Virus record (IMG/VR): IMGVR_UViG_3300005613_000300
Location: 1-30,028 of that record
Source of the DNA: a virus
DNA length: 30,028 nucleotides
Reading direction: 5' to 3' (one strand)
Shown here: one piece after another, positions 17,151 to 24,241 of the stretch
Layout of the letters: the number at the start of each line of letters is the position of its first letter
How positions within the stretch are numbered: position 1 is the stretch's first letter
Position numbers and translations under genes: made by a program
Notes under the pieces: model-generated
The model's database searches: none
What the model saw: only the letters and a program-made list of their open reading frames with translations
Told to the model about the DNA's origin: nothing

Positions 17151-17800
17151 AACAATTTAATTTCGTAATGTTTATGTTTCAATTTACCCATCAGTAAATA
17201 ATTATTTAATGTTTCTTGGCATATCCCCATCTTTTTACTTAATTCTTTTTTTGATTTGAAGGGTAATGTTTTTCCATTCTCATATATTAATAAATACTTC
17301 GGTTTTGTGGAAACTTTCGTTTTTAATTTATTTTTTAAGTTTCCATAGATTTTATATATCTCTTCTTTTTCTAAATTAAGTTCTTTTGTTAGTGATGAAG
17401 GTTCTTTTCCTGTTAGAATATGAAATAGTAATTCTTTTTCAATAAAGTTAAAATCCTTTGATTTAAAGACACTTTGAAGTTGTTTATATCTTATCCCCTT
17501 ATCTATGTCTCGTTCTATTGTAGGAAAGGTTAAAATCATATTCTCATCAAACTCTGGTGAGTAATCTACTAAATTCTTTTTAACAAATAATCTATAATGA
17601 ATTTCATTTTTAATACTTATGAAAATATAATTCTTATTCTTTTCTATGATTGGGGATAATATACCTTCTTGTTCCTTCTTAAATAATTTAATTAAAATAT
17701 CTTGGATTAAATCTTCTTTATCTTCTAGTCTCATTCTGTATTTGTTAAAATACTGATTAAATAAAGAATTAATATATTTATAAAGTTCTATATAATTCAT
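17147..17800 (-). CDS. Sigma-70-like protein with NUMOD-like C-terminal DNA-binding domain (217 aa)
   Basis: Residues ~9-80 resemble sigma-70 region 2 (LEDKEDLIQDILIKLFKKEQ, then NYIFISIKNEIHYRLFVKKN). Residues ~118-160 resemble region 4 (FIEKELLFHILTGKEPSSLT and LEKEEIYKIYGNLKNKLK). The last ~50 residues (YLLIYENGKTLPFKSKKELS then MGICQETLNNYL) look like a NUMOD-type helix-turn-helix, normally found in homing endonucleases. It could direct host RNA polymerase to phage promoters. It is the first gene of the - strand operon, with TAAATATA (TATATTTA in its own direction) at 17816-17823 and a duplicated element upstream. The match is weak enough that a general DNA-binding regulator is a fair alternative. 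Confidence 0.55.
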   Translation of the reverse strand: MNYIELYKYINSLFNQYFNKYRMRLEDKEDLIQDILIKLFKKEQEGILSPIIEKNKNYIFISIKNEIHYRLFVKKNLVDYSPEFDENMILTFPTIERDIDKGIRYKQLQSVFKSKDFNFIEKELLFHILTGKEPSSLTKELNLEKEEIYKIYGNLKNKLKTKVSTKPKYLLIYENGKTLPFKSKKELSKKMGICQETLNNYLLMGKLKHKHYEIKLL

Positions 17801-17814
17801 ACTGGATACTGGTT

Positions 17815-17823
17815 ATAAATATA
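17815..17823 (-). promoter_or_regulatory. TATATTTAT motif upstream of the leftward sigma-like gene
   Basis: On the - strand the sequence reads TATATTTAT, ending 14 bases before the start codon at 17800. It is the leftward arm of the divergent control region. Confidence 0.4.
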
Positions 17824-17855
17824 TCTATTTTTAGGTCTTAATAAATAAGTCCCTG
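17823..17855. repeat. Duplicated intergenic element, copy 1
   Basis: Starts ATCTATTTTT and ends AAATAAGTCCCTG. Its right part (17834-17855) is an imperfect inverted repeat, GGTCTTA...TAAGTCC, with a five-base centre. Copy 2 is at 17880-17919. Confidence 0.65.
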
Positions 17856-17879
17856 CTAGTGCTAGTAGCTTTAAGAACC

Positions 17880-17919
17880 ATCTATTTTTGAGGCTGATAA
17901 TGGCTTAAATAAGTCCCTG
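17880..17919. repeat. Duplicated intergenic element, copy 2
   Basis: Shares ATCTATTTTT at its left end and AAATAAGTCCCTG at its right end with copy 1, with about seven extra bases between. The right part (17902-17919) again forms GGCTTA..TAAGTCC. Confidence 0.65.
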
Positions 17920-18015
17920 AGAAACACCAATTATCATTTAACTTACTAATAAATACATCAATTATTTTAAAAGTTCAACTATATTTAAAAAAAAAACTAA
18001 TTTTTTTTATCTAAA

Positions 18016-18027
18016 CGACATATTTAT
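18016..18027 (+). promoter_or_regulatory. CGACATATTTAT motif before the rightward operon
   Basis: Extended copy of the recurrent motif, ending six bases before ATG 18034 and followed by TAAA. It is identical over twelve bases to the copy at 24242-24253. Confidence 0.55.
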
Positions 18028-18033
18028 TAAAAG

Positions 18034-18267
18034 ATGAACGAAAAGTTAAACTTCATTTTAGATTCAATTAAGAACAATCCAAACGATAGTGATTTAGGTG
18101 CAGAGATAAGAGCTATGAAACTTACTCTATTCCAAGAAGCTATAACCTCACAAGACCCCTTATTTGAACTTTTATTTGCCCTTGTGGATATATTCCCCAA
18201 CGATAGTGAGTTAGGGTCTAAGATGAGAGGAATACAACATAAAATCAAAGAATACATTGATGCTTGA
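18034..18267 (+). CDS. Small protein with an internal duplication (77 aa)
   Basis: The protein contains two similar segments, NNPNDSDLGAEIRAM (residues ~14-28) and IFPNDSELGSKMRGI (~53-67), each followed by a short helix, suggesting an internal tandem duplication of a helical hairpin. It has no cysteine or enzyme motif. It is the first gene rightward from the divergent control region, overlapping the second sigma-like gene by eight bases, so the two are probably co-translated. A partner or anti-sigma role is an untested guess from that coupling. Confidence 0.68.
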   Translation: MNEKLNFILDSIKNNPNDSDLGAEIRAMKLTLFQEAITSQDPLFELLFALVDIFPNDSELGSKMRGIQHKIKEYIDA

Positions 18268-18790
18268 TAATATACTAAAAGAAATTAGTTCAAAGGGGAC
18301 TATATATGATGAAATTATAAATAACATTATCCAACCTAATTTCCACTTAAAACCAGAACTGATCAGCGAAATAGCCTTATCATTTTTAGAAAATAGAGAA
18401 AAAATAGAAATGGTAATAGAACAGAATTATTTTCTATATTATTTTATTAGAACCGTAAAGAACCAAATACATTCCAAAACAAGTGGTTTTTATAAGAATA
18501 CACGAATTAAAGAACACATACCCATAGATAATATCCACTTCATAGATGAAAGTGATTTAGAACAAAAAAAACAAATAGAAGAACTATACCAGTTAATAGA
18601 CAAATCATACATCAAAATACCAAAAACATATTTCCAAGAATACTTATGGCATGAGTATTACACTTTAAATAAAACCCATAGACAGATTGGAATGGAAAAT
18701 GATATAAGCCATTGTTTATCCTTCCACGAAATTAAAAAAATCAAAGAAAAATTAATAGAAGAAATTAAAAAACAATTTGATTCTTTTTAG
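18260..18790 (+). CDS. Sigma-70-like regulator (176 aa)
   Basis: ATG 18260 is chosen; a TTG three bases earlier is the only alternative upstream. Residues ~20-85 resemble sigma region 2 of small Bacteroidota phage sigma factors, with FHLKPELISEIALSFLE and the distinctive YYFIRTVKNQIHSKTSGFYK. Residues ~120-170 (YFQEYLWHEYYTLNKTHRQI ... SFHEIKKIKEKL) have the helix-turn-helix character of region 4. It would recruit host RNA polymerase to phage promoters, presumably those carrying the CG(A)NATATTTAT motif. It is transcribed away from the other sigma-like gene. The region 2 resemblance is better than for the leftward protein. Confidence 0.62.
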   Translation: MLDNILKEISSKGTIYDEIINNIIQPNFHLKPELISEIALSFLENREKIEMVIEQNYFLYYFIRTVKNQIHSKTSGFYKNTRIKEHIPIDNIHFIDESDLEQKKQIEELYQLIDKSYIKIPKTYFQEYLWHEYYTLNKTHRQIGMENDISHCLSFHEIKKIKEKLIEEIKKQFDSF

Positions 18791-18808
18791 AAATACTCGT
18801 ATATTTAT
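18777..18808 (+). promoter_or_regulatory. Promoter-like TTG-N20-TATATTTA before the 60-aa gene
   Basis: TTG at 18777-18779, then 20 bases, then TATATTTA at 18800-18807 (within CGTATATTTATTAAAC). It resembles the TTG/TAnnTTTG consensus except for the last base, and lies 18 bases before ATG 18826. Confidence 0.5.
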
Positions 18809-18825
18809 TAAACAAACAATAGATT

Positions 18826-19008
18826 ATGACCAAAGACGATTTATACGAGCAATTATTAAGTGATGATGATTTTTTAGCATTCTTATATCATCAAAAACAA
18901 TTAAGAATGAAATTAATGGATGAGGAACTACAATCAACAATTACAGATGGGGAAGTAATTGAGGTTGAACCGGCAATAGAAACAGAATTAAATAACAATA
19001 ACAAATAA
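18826..19008 (+). CDS. Small acidic protein (60 aa)
   Basis: Acidic peptide (MTKDDLYEQLLSDDDFLAFL ... ETELNNNNK) with a helical N-terminal half and a low-complexity Asn tail. No known motif. It has its own promoter-like sequence, an A-rich leader and lies 15 bases before the 73-aa gene, with which it probably forms a short operon ending at the 19285 terminator. Confidence 0.6.
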   Translation: MTKDDLYEQLLSDDDFLAFLYHQKQLRMKLMDEELQSTITDGEVIEVEPAIETELNNNNK

Positions 19009-19023
19009 AATAAAAAACAAAGT

Positions 19024-19245
19024 ATGGGAGCACAAAACACAGGTCGTCAAATTGCGACACAAAGTTCATTAAAATTAGTATTAGACTGGTCTATCAGTTG
19101 TGAAAAATGTTTAACATTAAAAGAATTGGTAGGAATAACAAATGTAATCGTTGATTATGTTGAAGGTGGATACACAAAAGAAATTGGTGAAAGATTAGAA
19201 AAAATCCAAGACCACATAGATAATAAAGGATTCCCCAAAAAATAG
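19024..19245 (+). CDS. Small conserved-looking phage protein (73 aa)
   Basis: Starts MGAQNTGRQIATQSSLKLVL and contains SCEKCLTLKELVGITNVIVDYV. The C-x2-C pair may be structural. The pattern MGAQNT is familiar from small phage proteins of unknown function, but I cannot name a family. It is the last gene before a strong terminator, and its leader is A-rich (AAATAAAAAACAAAGT). Confidence 0.62.
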   Translation: MGAQNTGRQIATQSSLKLVLDWSISCEKCLTLKELVGITNVIVDYVEGGYTKEIGERLEKIQDHIDNKGFPKK

Positions 19246-19284
19246 TTTATTTTCCATTTATTAGAATTTTTGGGTTATGTAAGG

Positions 19285-19317
19285 AAAAAAGGGGGTAGTG
19301 CCATACCTCCTTTTTTT
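19285..19317. terminator. Terminator after the 73-aa gene
   Basis: AAAAAAGGGGGTA pairs with TACCTCCTTTTTTT with one G-T wobble around a GTGCCA loop, ending in seven T. The symmetrical A and T tracts mean that it could act in both directions. It lies 39 bases after the stop at 19245. Confidence 0.78.
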
Positions 19318-19326
19318 GTTGTATAA

Positions 19327-19356
19327 TTGATTTTTTATCAACAACGATATATTTAT
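19327..19356 (+). promoter_or_regulatory. Promoter-like TTG-N18-TATATTTA before the methyltransferase operon
   Basis: TTG 19327-19329, 18-base spacer, TATATTTA 19348-19355, within CGATATATTTATTAAA. It begins 10 bases after the T-tract of the terminator and lies 21 bases before ATG 19377. Confidence 0.55.
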
Positions 19357-19376
19357 TAAATAAACACATATAAAAA

Positions 19377-19748
19377 ATGATAAAAAAAGAATATTACGAC
19401 AGGGTATTATATCTCACCCAACTCAAACGAGTAAGTAAAGATGAGGTTAAAGAGATGGAATCAATCATTAGAACCTTCAACGAAAGATTTAGTTTATGTA
19501 GTAAGTGTGGAGCACAGATTAGACACGCTCAACGAATACTAACAAATTGGTTAAACCAACAAGAAGTAATTGAAGATGTAATAGCATCTATTGAACCAAA
19601 CGATGAACCAGTATTGGTTAAAGAATCCAATTTTGATATTGATGTTGATGATGTTGAGGCAGAAAAAGTTGGTTGTTTGAAATGCCGATCAAAGAAAAAA
19701 ACAACAACCACAACCACTAAAACCACAAGAAAACCAAAAATTAAGTAA
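19377..19748 (+). CDS. Zinc-ribbon-like small protein (123 aa)
   Basis: Contains two separated Cys pairs, CSKCGAQIRHAQ (residues ~41-52) and CLKC (~100-103), which could bind one zinc ion, and an N-terminal helix (YYDRVLYLTQLKRVSKDEVK). The tail is a Lys/Thr-rich low-complexity stretch, KKKTTTTTTKTTRKPKIK, probably disordered and DNA-attracting. Its stop overlaps the start of the large methyltransferase gene by one base, so the two are coupled. A recruitment role for the methyltransferase is possible but not shown. Confidence 0.62.
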   Translation: MIKKEYYDRVLYLTQLKRVSKDEVKEMESIIRTFNERFSLCSKCGAQIRHAQRILTNWLNQQEVIEDVIASIEPNDEPVLVKESNFDIDVDDVEAEKVGCLKCRSKKKTTTTTTKTTRKPKIK

Positions 19749-21199
19749 TGGAACAAGTAAGATTATTAAAAGGTAATAACCTTGACCTGTTAAAAACATT
19801 AGAAGACAATTCAATAGATAGTATTGTAAGCGACCCGCCATACGGATTATCATTTATGAATAAGAAATGGGATTACGATGTTCCATCTGTGGAGTTATGG
19901 AAAGAGGTTTTAAGGGTGTTAAAACCAGGTGGGCATGTCTTATCATTCGGGGGGACAAGAACATATCACAGAATGGTTGTAAATATGGAAGATGCGGGTT
20001 TTGAGATTAGAGATAGTATTTCATATATGTATGGTTCAGGGTTTCCAAAGTCCCATAACATCGGTAAGGCTGTTGATAAGTTAAGTGGTAATGAAAGAAC
20101 ACAAACAGAATATATCGCCCCTGATGGTAAAAAAAGAACTGGTGTTTTAACTGGTGATGAATACTATAAAACAGAAGGGGACACATATAATAATGATGTA
20201 AGGTATAAAACCAAAGGTAATAGTGAATGGGAAGGTTGGGGAACGGCTCTTAAACCTTCTATGGAGTTAATCTGTTTGGCAAGAAAACCTTTAACTGAAA
20301 AGTCAATTGCCGAGAATGTATTAAAACACGGAACAGGTGGAATTAATATAGATGATTGTAGAGTAGGTAGTGAAACAAGAAACAATGGTAATAGTTTAAG
20401 AGATATTAGGGGTGGTTCATTAGACGCACAAATATCATCAACAAGAGAAAGATTAGAAAGAGAAGATAGTATTGTAGAAGGTAGGTTCCCAGCCAATACC
20501 ATATTGGAATGTATATGTGATGAGGTAATACCTGGTGAGAATAAAGGATTAAAGAAAGAAACTTTTGAAAATTATGGTAATGGTGAATTGGGGAAAAAAG
20601 ATGGAAGAAAAACACAACCAACACCAAAAGAAATAGAAGGGACTTGGTATAAAGACAAAGGAGACATTCACACCAACCCTGAATGTCCTTGTTATATTTT
20701 AGACAAACAGAGTGGGGTTAAACAATCTACAAGAAGAAGGGCAGAAATAATGCCATTACCTAAAACTCCATTTAACGGAGAAAAAACTGATAAAGGAACT
20801 GATAGAGGTTTTGATGATAAAGGGGGAGCATCAAGGTTCTTTTACACAGCCAAAGTATCAAAGAAGGAACGAAATATGGGGTTAGATGATTTTGAGGAAA
20901 AATCCACTAGAAAATGGAAAGGTGGTATGAAACTGACTGGTAGTGGTAATGAAAGAGTTGAGGTTGGGAGAAATATTCATCCTACGGTGAAACCAATAAA
21001 CCTAATGACTTACTTATGTCGTCTAATAACACCAAAAGGAGGTGTAGTCCTTGATATGTATATGGGTTCAGGTTCTACTGGTATATCAGCACTACTTGAA
21101 GGATTTAAGTTTGTGGGGATGGAGATGGACGAGGACTACTTCAACATAGCAGAAGCAAGAATAAAAAACTACGAACAATATAGACAATTTAAGAAATGA
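19748..21199 (+). CDS. DNA methyltransferase, DPPY type, beta class (483 aa)
   Basis: Motif IV is SDPPYG (residues 28-33) near the N-terminus and the SAM-binding motif I is LDMYMGSGSTG at about 435-445 near the C-terminus. That order is the beta class, and DPPY points to N6-adenine methylation. HPTVKP precedes motif I, as usual. Between the motifs lie about 330 residues of mostly charged sequence likely to hold the target-recognition region. The gene overlaps both neighbours by one to four bases. It could protect phage DNA from host restriction or from the phage's own nuclease. The target site cannot be read from the sequence. Confidence 0.85.
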   Translation: MEQVRLLKGNNLDLLKTLEDNSIDSIVSDPPYGLSFMNKKWDYDVPSVELWKEVLRVLKPGGHVLSFGGTRTYHRMVVNMEDAGFEIRDSISYMYGSGFPKSHNIGKAVDKLSGNERTQTEYIAPDGKKRTGVLTGDEYYKTEGDTYNNDVRYKTKGNSEWEGWGTALKPSMELICLARKPLTEKSIAENVLKHGTGGINIDDCRVGSETRNNGNSLRDIRGGSLDAQISSTRERLEREDSIVEGRFPANTILECICDEVIPGENKGLKKETFENYGNGELGKKDGRKTQPTPKEIEGTWYKDKGDIHTNPECPCYILDKQSGVKQSTRRRAEIMPLPKTPFNGEKTDKGTDRGFDDKGGASRFFYTAKVSKKERNMGLDDFEEKSTRKWKGGMKLTGSGNERVEVGRNIHPTVKPINLMTYLCRLITPKGGVVLDMYMGSGSTGISALLEGFKFVGMEMDEDYFNIAEARIKNYEQYRQFKK

Positions 21200-21375
21200 T
21201 TAAAAACTTATTTACAAGAAAACCAATATATCAAATTACATTAACATCCCTTCCAACCAAAGATGAGTTTGAAAAAATTAAAAAAGATTTGAAAGACGAA
21301 CTTGGGGATGAATACAAAGTTGTTATTGTGGTAGATACATATAAAGTTCATACTGAAACAAAAATATTAAAATGA
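21196..21375 (+). CDS. Small protein between two methyltransferases (59 aa)
   Basis: Open frame from ATG 21196 to TGA 21373-21375. It overlaps the upstream methyltransferase stop and the downstream methyltransferase start by ATGA on both sides, the strongest evidence that it is translated. The sequence MIKNLFTRKPIYQITLTSLP continues with a Lys/Asp-rich helix (DEFEKIKKDLKDELGDEYK) and ends in a beta strand (VVIVVDTYKVHTETKILK). The alpha/beta pattern suggests a small folded domain. No family recognised. Confidence 0.7.
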   Translation: MIKNLFTRKPIYQITLTSLPTKDEFEKIKKDLKDELGDEYKVVIVVDTYKVHTETKILK

Positions 21376-22100
21376 TTATACACGGAGATTGTATTGAAGA
21401 ATTATCAAAGATGGATAATGAAAGTGTTGATTGTATAATCACATCTCCTCCATATTGGAAGGGATTTGCTTATGAAGCATATTTTAATTCTTACGCTCAA
21501 TATATTAGATGGAGTGTTAAGTGGTTAAAAGAATGTAAAAGAGTATTAAAACCAACAGGAACATTATGGTTAAATGTTATTAATGATAGTGAGGTCTCAA
21601 CAAGAGCATTTGAATTATTAAATATAGCAACAGAAGAATTGATGTATAAATTACACGATACGATTATATGGTATAGATTTAATCAACAACCCTGTAATTC
21701 AAATAGACAACTAACCAATCAGGTAGAATATGTATTTATGTTAAGGCATACATCAGCAGGGGTTGAATTAAATAAAGAAGCAGCATATAACCAAAATCCA
21801 AATATATTTAAAACAAAGAATGTTGGTAATGTATGGGAAATACCTTTTAATCAGGGGGATAAAGTATCCAAAAATGATTTTGGTAGAAAAGAAACTAAAT
21901 CACAATACGGACATTCTGGCTTTCCAACAGCATTAGTTGAGACCTGTATGTTATTATCAACCAAAGAAGATGATATAGTATTAGATTGTTTTGCTGGATC
22001 AGGGACGACAGGTTTAGTAGCAAAAAAACATAATAGAAAATATGTTATGATAGAAAAAGACAAATCATATTATAACTTAATAAATGAAAGATTAAAATAA
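21372..22100 (+). CDS. DNA methyltransferase, SPPY type (242 aa)
   Basis: Motif IV is TSPPYW (residues 24-29) and motif I is LDCFAGSGTTG (about 204-214), giving a beta-class layout; SPPY is typical of N4-cytosine methyltransferases but also occurs in some N6-adenine enzymes. LKPTGTLWLNV and the HNRKYVMIEKDKSYYNLI motif-II/III region are intact. At 242 residues it is compact, with a small target-recognition region. It begins inside the stop of the 59-aa gene. Role in DNA protection is inferred. Confidence 0.83.
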   Translation: MIIHGDCIEELSKMDNESVDCIITSPPYWKGFAYEAYFNSYAQYIRWSVKWLKECKRVLKPTGTLWLNVINDSEVSTRAFELLNIATEELMYKLHDTIIWYRFNQQPCNSNRQLTNQVEYVFMLRHTSAGVELNKEAAYNQNPNIFKTKNVGNVWEIPFNQGDKVSKNDFGRKETKSQYGHSGFPTALVETCMLLSTKEDDIVLDCFAGSGTTGLVAKKHNRKYVMIEKDKSYYNLINERLK

Positions 22101-22116
22101 CAAATATAAAGAATAA

Positions 22117-22127
22117 TATTTATTTAT
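22117..22127 (+). promoter_or_regulatory. TATTTATTTAT motif directly before TerS
   Basis: Two overlapping TATTTAT units abut ATG 22128; the first (22117-22123) has the common four-base gap to the start. It marks the head of the terminase block. Confidence 0.4.
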
Positions 22128-22502
22128 ATGAGTAATTTAAATGAAAGACATAAAGCATTTTGTGATGAATACCTGGCTAATGGTATGAACGCAACCCAAG
22201 CGTATAAAAAGGTTTATAAGGTGAATGATAAAGTGGCGGGAGCAAGTGGGGGTAGGTTGCTGGAAAATGTTAAAATAAAAGAATACCTTAAACAAGAGGG
22301 AGAAAAGACAGCAGAACGACTACAAATAACCAAAGAACAACTCCTATTAGATTTGGAGGATATTAAAAATCGTAATATGGGTGTTAGGGATTCATTATCA
22401 ATTAAAGCAATTGAGGTGATGAGTAAGATGAGTGGTTTTGATGCCCCGATCAAACAGGACATCAATATAACAGAACAACCATTATTACCTGACGATGAAT
22501 AA
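22128..22502 (+). CDS. Terminase small subunit (124 aa)
   Basis: The opening LNERHKAFCDEYLANGMNAT followed by QAYKKVYKV and SGGRLLENVKIKEYL is the classic helix-turn-helix start of the terminase_2 small subunit family. The rest is a helix-rich oligomerisation region (ITKEQLLLDLEDIKNRN), ending in an acidic tail (LLPDDE). It binds the packaging site and feeds DNA to the large subunit. Length is normal for a short family member. It heads a block in which a methyltransferase-like gene separates it from TerL. Confidence 0.88.
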   Translation: MSNLNERHKAFCDEYLANGMNATQAYKKVYKVNDKVAGASGGRLLENVKIKEYLKQEGEKTAERLQITKEQLLLDLEDIKNRNMGVRDSLSIKAIEVMSKMSGFDAPIKQDINITEQPLLPDDE

Positions 22503-23043
22503 AAATATGAGTAATTGGTTAAAGACTGGTAATCAATTTAATATTAAAGATGAGTATTATACTCCACCCATTTTAGTAGAACCAATTATACAATATGCGA
22601 AAGGAATTATATGGTGTCCTTTTGATACAGAAGATAGTGAGTTTGTAATTCAATTAAAAAAGAATGGTAATGAAGTAATACATAGTCATATATGGGAGGG
22701 TAAAGATTTTTTTGAATATGAACCAGAACAATATGATATGATTATATCCAACCCACCTTTTAGTAGAAAGTTAGAAGTATTAAAAAGATTATACGAATTG
22801 AATAAACCATTTGCTATGGTTTTGGGATTACCAATATTAAATTACCAAGAAGTAGGTAGTTTTTTTTTAGATAAAGAATTACAACTTTTAATTGTTGATA
22901 AAAAAGTTTCTTTTGATGGGAATACAGCATCATTTAACAATTCTTATTTTTGTTATAGAATGTTGCCAAAAGATTTAATGTTCGTTCATTTAGAACATAA
23001 TAATAGTAAGAAATACTATAAAGGTTCAAATATGAGTAAATGA
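22495..23043 (+). CDS. NPPF-type methyltransferase-like protein between TerS and TerL (182 aa)
   Basis: Motif IV is SNPPFS (residues 85-90), as in N6-adenine methyltransferases. Motif I is not the usual FxGxG but IIWCPFDTEDSEF (38-50), which I recall from small phage proteins labelled adenine methyltransferase that also sit near terminase genes in other phages. The LNKPFAMVLGLPILNYQEVG segment follows as expected. It overlaps TerS by eight bases and TerL by four. ATG 22507 is a possible alternative start (MSNWLKTGNQF), with an AATAAAAAT leader. Activity is uncertain because motif I is weak. Confidence 0.7.
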   Translation: MNKNMSNWLKTGNQFNIKDEYYTPPILVEPIIQYAKGIIWCPFDTEDSEFVIQLKKNGNEVIHSHIWEGKDFFEYEPEQYDMIISNPPFSRKLEVLKRLYELNKPFAMVLGLPILNYQEVGSFFLDKELQLLIVDKKVSFDGNTASFNNSYFCYRMLPKDLMFVHLEHNNSKKYYKGSNMSK

Positions 23044-24221
23044 ATTATAAACAGACCACATCACTAAAAAGAATAAGACAATTAAAGAACCGAATTAAAG
23101 TAATACAAGGGGGTTCATCAGCAGGTAAGACAATTGCCATTCTTATTTTACTAATAGACAAATGTATTAAGACCCCCAAGTTAGAAGTAAGTGTTGTTAG
23201 TGAATCAATCCCCCATTTAAGAAGGGGAGCCTTAAAGGACTTTCTAAAAATAATGAAAGACACAGGTAGATTCATTCCACAGAACTACAACAAGTCCCTT
23301 CTACGATATGAATTCACAAATGGGTCTTATATGGAATTTTTTAGTGCAGATAGTGAGGAAAAACTAAGGGGTGGTCGTAGAACAATTCTATATGTGAATG
23401 AGTGTAATTCTATTGATTACGAATCATACCTACAATTAGCCATTAGAACAAGTGGGGAAATATTTTTAGATTATAACCCATCACAAAAGTTTTGGGTCAA
23501 TACAGAACTGATCGGGCAACCCAATACAGATTTTATTGTTCTAACTTATAAAGACAACGAGGCATTACCAAATGAGGTTGTAATGATGTTGGAACACAAT
23601 AGAGAAAAAGCCAAGACATCTTCATATTGGGATAATTGGTGTAAGGTTTATTTGGATGGTCTAACAGGACAAATTGAAGGGACAATATTTACTGACTATG
23701 AGGTGATTGATAAAATCCCCGATGAAGCCAGACTACTTGGATACGGAATGGACTTTGGATATTCAACTGACCCATTAGCTCTTATAGCCTTATACAAATA
23801 CAACGATTCAATCATAGCCGATGAAATACTATATCAAAAGGGATTACTCAATAGTGAGTGTTCTAAAATGATGAAGGATATGAAAGTAATGGGGGAAATA
23901 TACGCTGATTCAGCAGAACCCAAGTCAATTGCCGAAATCAAAAAGTATGGGTTTAATATTAAACCAGTAGAGAAAGGTAGTGATAGTGTAAATTATGGTA
24001 TTCAAGTTCTTCAACAACAACATATTTATATTACAAAACGAAGCACTAATCTTTTAGAAGAATTACAAAAGTATATGTGGAAGAAGAGTAAAGATGGGGG
24101 ATATGAGAACACCCCAATAGACGCATACAACCACGCCATAGACGCCTTACGATATATTGCGATGATGAAGTTGGGTCAAAGAAAAGAAGGAAGTAGAGCT
24201 CCTGTAATGAGATTTATGTAA
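23040..24221 (+). CDS. Terminase large subunit, PBSX-like (393 aa)
   Basis: ATP-driven packaging motor and headful nuclease. Walker A is GGSSAGKT (residues 24-31), Walker B is ILYVNECN (116-123) with Glu121, and the coupling motif is LDYNPS (143-148). The RNase H-like nuclease has GYGMDFGYSTDP with Asp238, EIYADSAEPKSI with Asp290, and HAIDALRY with Asp368, a complete acidic triad. The start overlaps the methyltransferase-like gene by ATGA. Length is typical for PBSX-type members, which are associated with headful packaging. Confidence 0.94.
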   Translation: MNYKQTTSLKRIRQLKNRIKVIQGGSSAGKTIAILILLIDKCIKTPKLEVSVVSESIPHLRRGALKDFLKIMKDTGRFIPQNYNKSLLRYEFTNGSYMEFFSADSEEKLRGGRRTILYVNECNSIDYESYLQLAIRTSGEIFLDYNPSQKFWVNTELIGQPNTDFIVLTYKDNEALPNEVVMMLEHNREKAKTSSYWDNWCKVYLDGLTGQIEGTIFTDYEVIDKIPDEARLLGYGMDFGYSTDPLALIALYKYNDSIIADEILYQKGLLNSECSKMMKDMKVMGEIYADSAEPKSIAEIKKYGFNIKPVEKGSDSVNYGIQVLQQQHIYITKRSTNLLEELQKYMWKKSKDGGYENTPIDAYNHAIDALRYIAMMKLGQRKEGSRAPVMRFM

Positions 24222-24241
24222 TAAAAAACAAAACAAATAAA

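Larger units (their letters stand above)
17801..18033. promoter_or_regulatory. Divergent control region between two sigma-like operons
   Basis: The 233-bp gap, the largest non-coding stretch, holds the leftward TATATTTAT motif, a duplicated ATCTATTTTT...AAATAAGTCCCTG element, two CTAG sites 6 bases apart between the copies, long A and T runs at 17980-18010, and the rightward CGACATATTTAT motif. No open frame, tRNA or clear origin is visible, though AT runs plus repeats would also suit an origin. Confidence 0.6.

Noticed and set aside
17801-18033. tRNA or other structured RNA gene
   Set aside because: The dyads are too short and no cloverleaf, CCA end or T-loop sequence is present; kept only as a repeat element.
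20164-20502. - strand ORF of 112 aa opposite the large methyltransferase
   Set aside because: It is a shadow of the methyltransferase gene, with low-complexity Leu/Ser content and no promoter or leader.
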